DNA of 64,000 bases from Granulosicoccus sp963833195. GTDB lineage: Bacteria; Pseudomonadota; Gammaproteobacteria; Granulosicoccales; Granulosicoccaceae. A model generated the notes under the pieces. The model was not told the origin of the DNA and made no database searches. It saw only the letters and a program-made list of their open reading frames with translations. A program made the translations under genes and the position numbers. The stretch covers positions 62,001 through 126,000 of the forward strand of contig CAWHXF010000024.1 in NCBI GenBank assembly GCA_963833195.1, written 5' to 3'. How positions within the stretch are numbered: position 1 is the stretch's first letter; each line of letters opens with the position of its first letter. This document shows positions 44,108 to 52,384 of this stretch, one piece after another.

Positions 44108-45441
44108 GATGCTTCCGGCGCGTCGGCGGGTGACACGTACAGGTATTCGAGCGCGGCCCATGCGGCCGCCGTGTCAGCCTCGACGGCGAGCCGCTCGATG
44201 CGGACATCGATTTCCAGCATCCTTGCGTCGAGCACGGCCGCGAGGGGCTGCTCGCCACCGCGGTAGGCGGCGAGCGCGGCCTGCGTGCGCTCCTCGGCCA
44301 GCTCGATCAGCGCGTCGTCGTATCGCTCCATGCGCTCGAGTCCGCTGCGCCACGCGTGCAACAGGCCATCGACGTCCGCCCTACGCTCGCGAGCCAGCTC
44401 GTCGCGGCGGTAACCGAGCTCCTCTGCCTGCGCCCGACGCGCGGCGAGCTCTTGGTCCTGCAGCGACTTGCGGTTCCACGGCAGCGGGACCGATACGCCG
44501 AGCGATACCATGTCCGAAAACGCATCGCCTCGATCGCTGTACATCAGCGACACGCTCCAGTCGGGATGCCGCTCCTGGCGCGCGACCTCGGCGGCCGCGC
44601 GGGCCACGTCCTGCCGGCTGGAGAGGTAGGCCACCTCGGGGTCATCATCCGGTCGCCGTCGCAGCGCAGCGAGATCCAGGCGGGTGGCGTCGATCGCCGG
44701 CCTGTCCGCCGGCGGCGTGCTCGCGGCATCGCCCACCCAGCGCTCGAGCGCGCTGCGCGCAGTGCGCACGCGCTCGCGAGCACCGTCGATCCGGTCCTCG
44801 AGCCGGACCACGCCGGCACGGGCCGCGATCGCGTCGCCCTGCGCACCGGATCCCGAACGATAGGCGGCCTCGGCCGCATCGACCTGCAACGCCGACTCGT
44901 CGCGCTGCCGCGTCACGAGCTCGAGCATCCGCCCGGCGTAGTAGACGTCGAACCAGGCTTGCGCCGTGCGGCGGCGCAGCTCGCCGAGCCGCGCCGCGCG
45001 CATCGCGCGCGCGGACTCCGCCTCGCGCTCGAAGCGTGCGCTGCGTGCGCGGCGCGTCGCGGACCGGACGTAGGTCTGGCCGAGACTCACCGAGCGCATG
45101 GTCATGAAGTCGTCCGACAGGCTCAGCCGATTCGGCCCGGTGGCGGGCACGTCGTCGAGCGACAGACCGAGGATCGGGTCGGGCAGCTGCTTCGCGGCGA
45201 CCGCCAGGGCGCCGGACGACTCCGCGGCCGACTCCTCGGCCAGCAACGCCTGCGATCGCGCCTCGGCCAGGCGAAGCGCCTCGTCGAGCGTCAGTGCCTC
45301 GGCTGGATCGGCGGCCGATACCGATGCCGCGACACCGAGGCCGAGGGCCAGCAGCACGCCGGGCAGGAAGCGGACCTGCGCGCTTCGCCGGGCCCGCGGA
45401 TCAATCGCCCGGATCGCGGGCGGGGCCTCAGCGCCGGTCAT
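44104..45441 (-). CDS. cusC: Outer-membrane efflux factor (TolC/CusC family)
   Basis: A 445-residue exported protein with signal peptide (VLLALGLGVAASVSAA) and two OEP repeats (LTLDEALRLAEARSQALLAE and PPADRPAIDATRLDLAALRR), the latter long coiled-coil rich. It lacks a lipobox, unlike the other outer-membrane factor at 58814. It forms the exit channel for the CusBA pump encoded directly downstream. Its ATG lies 14 bp inside the end of the small membrane protein gene. Confidence 0.88.
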   Translation of the reverse strand: MTGAEAPPAIRAIDPRARRSAQVRFLPGVLLALGLGVAASVSAADPAEALTLDEALRLAEARSQALLAEESAAESSGALAVAAKQLPDPILGLSLDDVPATGPNRLSLSDDFMTMRSVSLGQTYVRSATRRARSARFEREAESARAMRAARLGELRRRTAQAWFDVYYAGRMLELVTRQRDESALQVDAAEAAYRSGSGAQGDAIAARAGVVRLEDRIDGARERVRTARSALERWVGDAASTPPADRPAIDATRLDLAALRRRPDDDPEVAYLSSRQDVARAAAEVARQERHPDWSVSLMYSDRGDAFSDMVSLGVSVPLPWNRKSLQDQELAARRAQAEELGYRRDELARERRADVDGLLHAWRSGLERMERYDDALIELAEERTQAALAAYRGGEQPLAAVLDARMLEIDVRIERLAVEADTAAAWAALEYLYVSPADAPEAS

Positions 45442-45580
45442 CCCGCTTCCCCGCGCCGAGCACGTACCGGGCCAGCGCGATGACCCCAAAAACCAGCAGG
45501 ACGATCACGAGGACCCATACCAGTCCCATCGCCCACATCATGCCGCCGCTCATCATGCCGTTCATCGTCGCGTCGTTCAT
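45428..45580 (-). CDS. Small membrane protein of the cus operon
   Basis: This 50-residue protein (MNDATMNGMMSGGMMWAMGL onward) has one membrane helix (LVWVLVIVLLVFGVIALARY) and a Met/Gly-rich N-terminus, ending GAGKRDDRR. The C-terminal part recalls the membrane stretch of SHOCT-type proteins common in copper loci. GAAGAAG precedes the ATG. It overlaps the start of the outer-membrane factor gene. It could be a copper-binding accessory to the efflux complex. Confidence 0.7.
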   Translation of the reverse strand: MNDATMNGMMSGGMMWAMGLVWVLVIVLLVFGVIALARYVLGAGKRDDRR

Positions 45581-45934
45581 CGTCTTCTTCGCTCGTCAAG
45601 GATTCAGGTATCGAATGCAGGGGCGCCGCGTGCTTCACGCCGGGAGCCCCATGTCCGTTCGGCGTCGTGCGCTCGGCGCTCGCACCGCGGGAATCGCCGA
45701 TCGCGCTCCGGATCGGAGCGAGCGCGACCGACGCGAAGGCGTCGAGCCATCACCGCCCCCGACCACGCGAACGCGCCTCGTCGAAGAGGCACGATCAGTC
45801 GATGGATGGAGCGGCGCTCGTCCGCGCGGTCCGATGCCGGCACGGGTTCTCCACGTCGATGCATCGAGGCGCAGGTGCGTCGACGCGGGGCCAGGCCGCG
45901 CGAGGCGCCGGCAGGCCCGTCGACGGCCGATCGT
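45581..45934. other. Gap inside the cus operon
   Basis: About 350 bp between the Cys-rich protein gene and the small membrane protein gene. No coding frame is convincing and no promoter box of either copper type is present, so transcription probably reads through from 46536-46566. Confidence 0.45.
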
Positions 45935-46468
45935 TCAGCCGATCGGTGGGCGGAACGGTGTCGCGGGGACAGGGCTCGGGACGCGCAGGCGTCCGGGGGC
46001 GAAACGGAGCGCGCGGGCCCCGTCACGGCCAGGTCCGTGCATCACGGACCCGGCGAGCGCCGAGAGCGTCGACGCGGCGCAGCCGGTCGGGCAGGCGGGG
46101 GCACAACCCGCGTCAGCGGCGCAGCTCGGCGGTGCGCAGCACGCGTCGTCCGGCACCCGCCCCGACGCGTCGCTCCCAGTCGGAGCGACACCGGTCGACG
46201 GGACGCCGCCCGACGGGCTACTTACCGAGACCGCTTCGATCCCTTCTTCCACCCACGCGTCGCGAACCGACGCCTGGGGCGTACCGGATGCGGCATCGGA
46301 CGCGACCAAAGCCAACATCGGGCGAGGGGCCGCCGCTGCGGCCCACGTTCCCGTGCCGGCGAGTACAAGGCTCAGCAGCAGTCCGATCCGGGCACACACG
46401 GACGCGCACCGACGGACGACGGTGCGCCGAGAGCGATCGCGGGAATCGAGCGAGGATGGACCTGGCAT
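45935..46468 (-). CDS. Cys-rich exported protein, function unknown
   Basis: The 177-residue protein starts at 46468, the first suitable ATG after the CueR-type promoter at 46536-46566. It has a signal sequence (IGLLLSLVLAGTGTWAAAAA) and a cysteine cluster in DDACCAPPSCAADAGCAPA followed by CPTGCAA. Seven closely spaced cysteines suggest Cu(I)/Ag(I) binding in the periplasm. I do not recognise a family. A histidine/cysteine-rich exported protein occupies the same first position in the operon at 61494. Its reality rests on the promoter and the signal peptide, not homology. Confidence 0.55.
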   Translation of the reverse strand: MPGPSSLDSRDRSRRTVVRRCASVCARIGLLLSLVLAGTGTWAAAAAPRPMLALVASDAASGTPQASVRDAWVEEGIEAVSVSSPSGGVPSTGVAPTGSDASGRVPDDACCAPPSCAADAGCAPACPTGCAASTLSALAGSVMHGPGRDGARALRFAPGRLRVPSPVPATPFRPPIG

Positions 46469-46535
46469 GCTGCGGGCTGAAGGCTGTTCCGGCCGGACCG
46501 TCGATCGCGCGCGACGACCCGACCGGCCAGGCGAC

Positions 46536-46566
46536 AACATAGGACGTCGAGTCGCTGGAAGGTCAA
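46536..46566 (-). promoter_or_regulatory. CueR-type promoter of the cus operon
   Basis: -35 TTGACC (46561-46566), 19-bp spacer starting TTCCAGCGACTCGACG, and -10 TATGTT (46536-46541). Layout identical to the promoters at 236-266, 24613-24643 and 51059-51089. Confidence 0.78.
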
Positions 46567-46636
46567 GCACTTTCGAGCGATCCGGAGCGCGGTCGCGCCG
46601 AGCAGCCGATCCACCGCACGGCGATTGCCGTTCCCT

Positions 46637-48664
46637 TCATCGCTCGCCGGGCGCCAGAGGTCTGACCGTCTCGCTGCCGACCTCGGCCGTCACCGACGCA
46701 CCCTGCGCCTCGACGCGCTCCAGCACGTCGAGAAACGCGTCGGCCTTCATGAAGCCGACCAGCCGGTGGCTCCGAAGCTCCTCCGTCCGACCCGGCACGA
46801 AGAAGAGCATCGCCGGAGGGCCAACCAGATCGAAGCGCTCCAGCAGCGCGCGGTCGTCGGCGTCGTTCTCGGTCACGTCGGCCTGCAGGAGCTCGAAGCG
46901 CGACAGCGCCTCGGCCACGCGCGGGTCGGCGAACGTGTAGCGCTCCATCTCCTTGCAGCTCACGCACCAGTCGGCGTAGTACTCCAGCATCAGCGGCCGA
47001 CCGGCCGCCGCGGCCATCGCCAACCGCTCGTCGAGCGCCTCGCTGGATGCCACCGGCTCGAATTCGGGAGCGAGCTCGGCGGCGCCCGTGAGCCCCGCCA
47101 ACGGCCGAAGCGGGGTCTGCGCACCGGTCCCCGCCCCCACCGCGAGCACGACGCCGTACACGGCCAGCGCGGCGCCGAGGATCGCTCCCGGAGCGAGCGA
47201 GCGCCCCGAGCGTCCCGAGCCCTCGGTCGTCGCGGCACCGGCTCGCTCTACCCTGCGGCGCAAGAGCAGAAAGGCCCCGCTGCCGAGCGCCAGCGCCGAC
47301 CACAGCGCCATCGCTGCCGCCTCAGGCAGGATGCGCTCCAGCATCCAGATGGCGACGCCCAGCAACAGGACGCCGAAGAAGCGCTGGATGGCCACCATCC
47401 AGGGGCCCGTTTTCGGCAACCAGCGCCCCGCGGAGGTGCCGACGACGAGCAGCGGCGTGCCCATGCCGAGCGCCAGCACGAAGAGCGTGATGCCGCCGAG
47501 CACGAGGTCCCCGGTCGCGCCGATGTAGCCGAGCACGCCGATCAGCGGCGCCGCGACGCAGGGCCCGACGATCAGGGCCGACAGCACGCCCATCGCGCCC
47601 ACCGACGCCGCGCGGCCGCCGCGCCGCTCGGCGCTTGCCGCCGCGAGGCGCGTGCGTATCGCGTTCGGCATCCGCAGCTCGTAGAGCCCGAACATCGACA
47701 GCGCCAGCGCGACGAACAGCCCGGCGAACGCCACGAGCACCGCGGGGTGCTGGAAGGCCGCCTGCAGGTTCGCGCCGGTCGCCGCCGCGAGGACCCCGAA
47801 GAGAGCGTACGTCGTGGCCATCGCCAGCACGTAGACCGAGGACAGGCCGAAGGCGCGTCTCGAGGTGACGTCCGGGTCGGCCGTGATGATGCCCGACAGG
47901 ATGGGCACCATCGGGAAGACGCACGGGGTGAACGCGAGCAGCAGCCCGAGCCCGAAGAACAGCGGCAAGGCCGCATAGCCCACCTCGCCCAGCCGCTCGG
48001 TCAGCAGGTCCTGCTCGGAGCGCCACGCCGCGCCGTCTGTCCCTGGCGTCGCCGCGACGGGCAGCGCCACCTCGAGCGTGCGGCTCTGCGGCGGATAGCA
48101 CACCCCGATGTCGGCACAGCCCTGCCAGCCGAGCGTGACCTGCATCGAGCCGCTGGCCCGCTGCGCGTCGATCTCGAGCGGCACGCTCACGTCCAGCGTG
48201 CGGCGGTGGATCACGCTCGCGCCGAAGAACTCGTCCTCGTAGGCGATCCCTTCCGAGAAGGCCGGCCCGGCGGCGACGACGCCCTCTCCCGCAACCTCGA
48301 TCGTGGTGCGCTTCTCGTACAGGTAGCAGCAGTCGTCGATGGCCCACGTGACGTGCAGGTCGCCGTTGTCGTCGATGTTGACCGCGGGGATGAAAACCTC
48401 GTCGGCGGGCCGCAGCTCGACGTCGCTACCCGCCGTCGCCGCGCCGAGAATGGAGGGGGAGCGGGATGCGCCGCCGAGCGGGGACGAACCGAGGGGGGAC
48501 GAGCCGAGCGCGTCGACGCCGTCCCGGATCTCCACCAGCGGGTTCGGTGCCGCCGCGTCGTCCTGCGCCGGGGATACGCCCGGGACGATCGTCCACGCAA
48601 GGAGCGCGAGCGCGGCGAGCATGGCAGGCCCACCGGAGCGACGGGCCGGCACGCCCCTATCCAC
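46637..48664 (-). CDS. dsbD: Thiol-disulphide interchange protein DsbD
   Basis: This 675-residue DsbD has all three domains: the N-terminal alpha domain with GCADIGVCYPP, the membrane domain with its two cysteines in AFTPCVFPMVPILSG and IVGPCVAAPLIGVLGYIG, and the C-terminal thioredoxin domain with ADWCVSCKEMERYTF. It moves electrons from cytoplasmic thioredoxin to periplasmic partners. The GTG at 48664 overlaps the upstream gene's stop; an ATG at 48622 is possible. It is the last gene of a unit headed by a CueO-like oxidase, so it may keep copper-protein thiols reduced. Confidence 0.93.
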   Translation of the reverse strand: MDRGVPARRSGGPAMLAALALLAWTIVPGVSPAQDDAAAPNPLVEIRDGVDALGSSPLGSSPLGGASRSPSILGAATAGSDVELRPADEVFIPAVNIDDNGDLHVTWAIDDCCYLYEKRTTIEVAGEGVVAAGPAFSEGIAYEDEFFGASVIHRRTLDVSVPLEIDAQRASGSMQVTLGWQGCADIGVCYPPQSRTLEVALPVAATPGTDGAAWRSEQDLLTERLGEVGYAALPLFFGLGLLLAFTPCVFPMVPILSGIITADPDVTSRRAFGLSSVYVLAMATTYALFGVLAAATGANLQAAFQHPAVLVAFAGLFVALALSMFGLYELRMPNAIRTRLAAASAERRGGRAASVGAMGVLSALIVGPCVAAPLIGVLGYIGATGDLVLGGITLFVLALGMGTPLLVVGTSAGRWLPKTGPWMVAIQRFFGVLLLGVAIWMLERILPEAAAMALWSALALGSGAFLLLRRRVERAGAATTEGSGRSGRSLAPGAILGAALAVYGVVLAVGAGTGAQTPLRPLAGLTGAAELAPEFEPVASSEALDERLAMAAAAGRPLMLEYYADWCVSCKEMERYTFADPRVAEALSRFELLQADVTENDADDRALLERFDLVGPPAMLFFVPGRTEELRSHRLVGFMKADAFLDVLERVEAQGASVTAEVGSETVRPLAPGER

Positions 48665-49175
48665 GGGCCGACTCGAACGGGCGCAGCGCCCACGCGAATG
48701 CCAGGCCCGGTACGACCAACCATTGCAACAAAGGAGACAGGCCCGCGTCGATGATCGGCACGACAGGCATCAGGTCCGAATACGCCCAAGCCTCGCGCAC
48801 GACGATGTTCAGCCATTCGCTGAAGAGGGTGTAGCCCACCCCCATGACGATCGTCGATGCGATCACGCGACGCACGGAGCGTCGCTCCCACGGCCATCCG
48901 GCGCCGAACACCAGCAAGGACAGCAGGAGCGCACTCGTGGCGATCAGCAGATCACCGCCGGTGCAGTGAACGGCGGCGAACACGATCTCGCCCGTCGTAC
49001 CGGTGTTCCAGATCGTGTACAGCGGCATGTGCGCGAACTCCCAGACGAGGTTCCCCACGGCGATGACCGCGAGATAGCGTCTGAGCGAAACCAGGAAGGC
49101 GGGCGTGTCGCCGGGTGCGACCCCGGCGGCACCGTGCACCGGCCCTCCCACAAGCTGCCCCACTCGGGCGCTCAC
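48657..49175 (-). CDS. Multi-spanning membrane protein, function unknown
   Basis: The 172-residue protein has about five hydrophobic segments (VSLRRYLAVIAVGNLVWEFA, LLIATSALLLSLLVFGAGW, VIASTIVMGVGYTLFSEWL and a C-terminal LQWLVVPGLAFAWAL). A charged Glu/His near the first helix (WEFAHMPLYT) and a HCTGGDLL loop could touch metal or quinone. The GTG at 49175 overlaps the stop of the preceding small gene (GTGA). I do not recognise a family; its operon position between a copper oxidase and DsbD suggests a role in copper or redox chemistry. Confidence 0.72.
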   Translation of the reverse strand: MSARVGQLVGGPVHGAAGVAPGDTPAFLVSLRRYLAVIAVGNLVWEFAHMPLYTIWNTGTTGEIVFAAVHCTGGDLLIATSALLLSLLVFGAGWPWERRSVRRVIASTIVMGVGYTLFSEWLNIVVREAWAYSDLMPVVPIIDAGLSPLLQWLVVPGLAFAWALRPFESARG

Positions 49176-49519
49176 GACCCGTCGCCTCCCTTGCCGCAGC
49201 AGATCCCCAACGTGCACATGAGCGCGCACGGTGCCAGGGACAGGATGACGGGCGCCGCCCCCACGGCCGTGAGCCAGCTCCAGTTGAGCGCCAGACCTGA
49301 GCCCAGCACCGCGGCCCCGCCCAGCAGCCATGCGGTTCGCGATCGGAGTCTTCCCGCACGGTGCCGCGCCGGGAACGCGGCATCGCTGCTCGGCTGTGCC
49401 GGACCGGCATCCGCGGTCGCGCCGGTGGCGATCATCAAGGCCGGCGCAGGCAGGCTCGCGCCACCGGGCGACGGCGAAGCGGGCGCGACGCTGGTGGTCC
49501 TCGTGCGTGCGTTCATCAT
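49172..49519 (-). CDS. Small membrane protein with C-terminal Cys motif
   Basis: A 115-residue protein with one or two membrane segments (AWLLGGAAVLGSGLALNWSW and LTAVGAAPVILSLAPCALM) and the cysteine-rich end APCALMCTLGICCGKGG. Such tails recur in small proteins of metal-resistance islands and could bind Cu(I), Ag(I) or Hg(II). It lies 46 bp after the CueO-like gene and overlaps the next membrane protein gene. The start may be either of two adjacent ATGs (49519 or 49516). Confidence 0.7.
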   Translation of the reverse strand: MMNARTRTTSVAPASPSPGGASLPAPALMIATGATADAGPAQPSSDAAFPARHRAGRLRSRTAWLLGGAAVLGSGLALNWSWLTAVGAAPVILSLAPCALMCTLGICCGKGGDGS

Positions 49520-49565
49520 GGTCCGTTCGGTCGGTGTCCGAGAAAGGATTGAACAGCGGGCGGCG

Positions 49566-51005
49566 CTACGCGTCCACGCGGACGATGCCCGTCATGCCGG
49601 CGGCCTGATGCTCGAGAATGTGGCAGTGGAACATCCAGTCTCCGGGGTTGTCCGCCACGAAAGCGATCTCCACCCGCTCGTCGGGTGCCATCAGCACGGT
49701 GTCCTGCCATTCCCGGTGCCGGGTCGGCTCGCCGTCGCGGCTGACCACACGGAAGGAGTGGCCGTGAAGATGGATCGGGTGGTGCCAGGCCGTGTCGTTG
49801 ACCATCTCGATCAGGTGGCTTCGGTTCCGCTCGAGCGTCAGGAGCGGCTCCGCGGGCAGTCCGGACCCGGCGGCGGCGTCGACGGACCAGACGCTTCCTC
49901 CCCGCATCATGCCCATCATGTTGCCGCCTCGCCCCATCATCCCGCCGCCGAAGCGAACGCGGTGCCGCACGATGCCCGTCATCCGTGGCTCCGGGAGAGT
50001 GTTGGCGGGGAGCGTCATCGCGGAAGCCGGTGCGCCGGAGCGCAAAGGCTGCGGCCCGTAGACGACGTCGATCAGTCCGTGCTCCCGCCCCGCACGGAAG
50101 GTGTCGATGATGGCGGATCGGGTACCTGGCTCACCGTTCATATCGAGCACGACGTCGACCCGCATCCCGGGAGCCAGCACGATCGTCCGGCCCGCCGGTA
50201 CGTGCGGCGCGACCGGCTGCCCGTCCATCGCGATCACGTGCGGTAGAAGATCCTGGAAGTCGAGGGCGAGAATCCGCGCGTTGGCCGCATTGATCAGGCG
50301 CAGCCGCATGCGTTCGCCCTGCCTGACCTCGAACTCATCGGGAATCCTGCCGTTGATGGTGACGACGTTGCCGATCCGCCCGGCGTGGCTCATGTCGTGG
50401 CGATTGCCAAAGTCATCGCTGATGTCGGCATCCCGGTCGAGTCGCCAGTCGTCGATCACCCAAGTGACGTCGCGATCCACCGCGATCGGATTTCGCTCCT
50501 CGACGATCAGCGGTCCGTGGAGACCACGGCCCACCTGCTCGGAGCTGCGGTGATGGGGGTGGTACCAGTAGGTGCCGGCGTCCGGCACATCGAACTCGTA
50601 GACGAAGCGCTCGCCGGGGCCGATGGGGGCCTGAGTGAGATGAGGCACCCCGTCCATGTCGTTGGGCACGCGCAGTCCGTGCCAGTGCACGGTCGTCGCT
50701 TCGTCGAGGGCGTTGTCCACGTCGATCCGGACGCGATCGCCCTGCGTGACGCGAATCTCGGGTCCTGGAATCACGCCGTCGTAGGCCCGGACGGGTGTCG
50801 CCGGATACTTTGCAGGCAGGAGCTGCGCGCTCGCGTTGCCGGGACGCAGCGTGAAGCGACGGATCGGCTTCGCGCGATCGGCGGCCGAGTACGCCCTTGC
50901 CCCAGGCAGTGCGGTCAACGCGGCAACGGCACCGGAACCGGCGAGGAACGCACGACGGGAGACTGGCGTCCGTCGCCGAGACGAGCGAGCTGTAGGTTGA
51001 GCCAT
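49566..51005 (-). CDS. CueO-like multicopper oxidase
   Basis: The 479-residue oxidase has a Tat signal (SRRAFLAGSGAVAALTAL). Its copper motifs are TVHWHGLRVPNDMDGVPHL, TYWYHPHHRSSEQVGRGLHG, HHPIHLHGHSFRVV and WMFHCHILEHQAAGM. A short Met-rich insert (MMGRGGNMMGMMRGG) lies before the last domain, as in Cu(I)-oxidising CueO. It should oxidise periplasmic Cu(I) to Cu(II). The CueR-type promoter at 51059-51089 sits directly upstream, the classical control for CueO. It heads a unit of four genes ending with dsbD. Confidence 0.93.
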   Translation of the reverse strand: MAQPTARSSRRRTPVSRRAFLAGSGAVAALTALPGARAYSAADRAKPIRRFTLRPGNASAQLLPAKYPATPVRAYDGVIPGPEIRVTQGDRVRIDVDNALDEATTVHWHGLRVPNDMDGVPHLTQAPIGPGERFVYEFDVPDAGTYWYHPHHRSSEQVGRGLHGPLIVEERNPIAVDRDVTWVIDDWRLDRDADISDDFGNRHDMSHAGRIGNVVTINGRIPDEFEVRQGERMRLRLINAANARILALDFQDLLPHVIAMDGQPVAPHVPAGRTIVLAPGMRVDVVLDMNGEPGTRSAIIDTFRAGREHGLIDVVYGPQPLRSGAPASAMTLPANTLPEPRMTGIVRHRVRFGGGMMGRGGNMMGMMRGGSVWSVDAAAGSGLPAEPLLTLERNRSHLIEMVNDTAWHHPIHLHGHSFRVVSRDGEPTRHREWQDTVLMAPDERVEIAFVADNPGDWMFHCHILEHQAAGMTGIVRVDA

Positions 51006-51058
51006 GTCGATCCGGTCAGAGTCGCAGAGGCACGAGAGGGATCCCGTGCGTGGACCAC

Positions 51059-51089
51059 AAGGTAGGCCGTCCAGTTGCTGGAACGTCAA
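51059..51089 (-). promoter_or_regulatory. CueR-type promoter of the oxidase-dsbD operon
   Basis: -35 TTGACG (51084-51089), a 19-bp spacer with the perfect dyad TCCAGCAACTGGA, and -10 TACCTT (51059-51064). This is the best palindrome of the four CueR-type promoters. Confidence 0.8.
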
Positions 51090-51144
51090 GCGCTCTCGGG
51101 CGATCGCACGCTCGACGATCTGGCCACGCGGGCAAGAGGGCCGG

Positions 51145-51705
51145 TCAGTGGCTCGCGAAGACCGACGTCGCGCCGTCGGCCGCAAAACCGATCACGTCGT
51201 AGTCCTTCGGCTCGGTGCTGCCCATGCCTGGCGACATCGCCGGCATGCCCGGCGCGCTGATGCCCACGAGCTCCGGACGCTCGGCCAGCAGCCGGTCGAT
51301 GTCCGACACCGGCACGTGACCCTCCACGACGTAGCCGTCGATGGTCGCGGTGTGGCACGACTTCAGGCGCGGGTCGACGAGCCCGAGCTCCGCCTTGACC
51401 GCATCGACATCGTCGACGTCGTGCGCGACGACCTCGAAGCCCTCGTCCTCGAGATAGGTCACCCAACCGGTGCAGCAGCCGCACGTCGGGGACTTCCAGA
51501 CCTCGACGCGGGGCCGGGCATCGGTCTCGGCGAGCACGACATCGCCACCGTTGCCGGCTTCGGAAACGCTCGCGGCGGCCGACGCCGCAACGCCCCCCTG
51601 CCCCGCGCTCGCGTACCAGGCGACGCCGGCCACCAGCACGCCGCCTGCGGCGAGCGCGACGGCCGTGGCGGCCGTGGCGACCCGCTTCGTCTTCGGTGAG
51701 GTCAT
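51145..51705 (-). CDS. DUF411 metal-binding protein
   Basis: A 186-residue exported or membrane-anchored protein (hydrophobic segment about 12-32) with a thioredoxin-like DUF411 domain. The metal site is VWKSPTCGCCTGWV (Cys75, Cys77, Cys78), followed later by KSCHTATIDGYVVEGHVP. DUF411 proteins bind copper in the periplasm and are typical of copper islands. It lies 88 bp after the cytochrome gene and is the last gene of the nine-gene operon that starts at the boxed promoter at 58735. Confidence 0.9.
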   Translation of the reverse strand: MTSPKTKRVATAATAVALAAGGVLVAGVAWYASAGQGGVAASAAASVSEAGNGGDVVLAETDARPRVEVWKSPTCGCCTGWVTYLEDEGFEVVAHDVDDVDAVKAELGLVDPRLKSCHTATIDGYVVEGHVPVSDIDRLLAERPELVGISAPGMPAMSPGMGSTEPKDYDVIGFAADGATSVFASH

Positions 51706-51793
51706 GATCGTGTTTCCTCGCTATGGAGATCGGTACGGGCGGTGGGTCGCGCGGTGGCGGCAACGGCGTTCATCGGCAGGGCGTGATCGAAGC

Positions 51794-52384
51794 TCAACGG
51801 AACAGACGCTCCAGCAACGTGCCCGAGTCGTCGCCGGGCCCGTCGGTATCGCCCGTCACCCCGCCGAGGCCGTCCGCGGGCGCGTCCACCTCGCGTTGCC
51901 AGGACCGCTCCTTCTCCGGCCACGAATGCTTGATGTATGCCAGCGCCGCGACGATGTCCGCGTCCGACAGCACCCCGTCGTAGGCCGGCATGGCGCTGCG
52001 GTACTCGGGATCCCCGATCACGGCGCCCGGCCCGTACTTCACGATCTCGAACAGCAGATCGTCGGCGTGGTGCCACGTGTGTCCGCTCGCGTCGTGCGGC
52101 GGTGCGGGCAGCAGGCCGCCCACGTCGCGCTTGCGCCAGTCGGGCTGCCCTTCCAGCTCGGCGCCATGACACGCGGCGCACGTCTCGGCGTAGACCGTCT
52201 CGCCGCGCGCGACCACGGCCAGATCGTCCGCCGGCAGGTCGGTCGCGACCGCGTCGATGCCGGCGTCGGCACGGAGCGCACCGGCTGCACCGATGCCGGC
52301 GAGCGCGACCACGAGCAGACACGACCCCACTCGCACGCGAGTTTGCGGGCATCCGGCTCGCGCCCCCAGGGATCCGCGGCTCAC
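51794..52384 (-). CDS. c-type cytochrome
   Basis: This 196-residue exported cytochrome has one haem site CAACH (Cys69, Cys72, His73), with Met132 in RSAMPAYDG as the likely sixth ligand. The N-terminal hydrophobic segment SCLLVVALAGIGAAGALRA exports or anchors it. The fold is a class I cytochrome resembling those fused to copper oxidases or dehydrogenases. Its GTG overlaps the stop of the TlpA-BNR fusion gene (GTGA), so the two are coupled. It may carry electrons from the copper oxidases or the thiol protein. Confidence 0.9.
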   Translation of the reverse strand: MSRGSLGARAGCPQTRVRVGSCLLVVALAGIGAAGALRADAGIDAVATDLPADDLAVVARGETVYAETCAACHGAELEGQPDWRKRDVGGLLPAPPHDASGHTWHHADDLLFEIVKYGPGAVIGDPEYRSAMPAYDGVLSDADIVAALAYIKHSWPEKERSWQREVDAPADGLGGVTGDTDGPGDDSGTLLERLFR

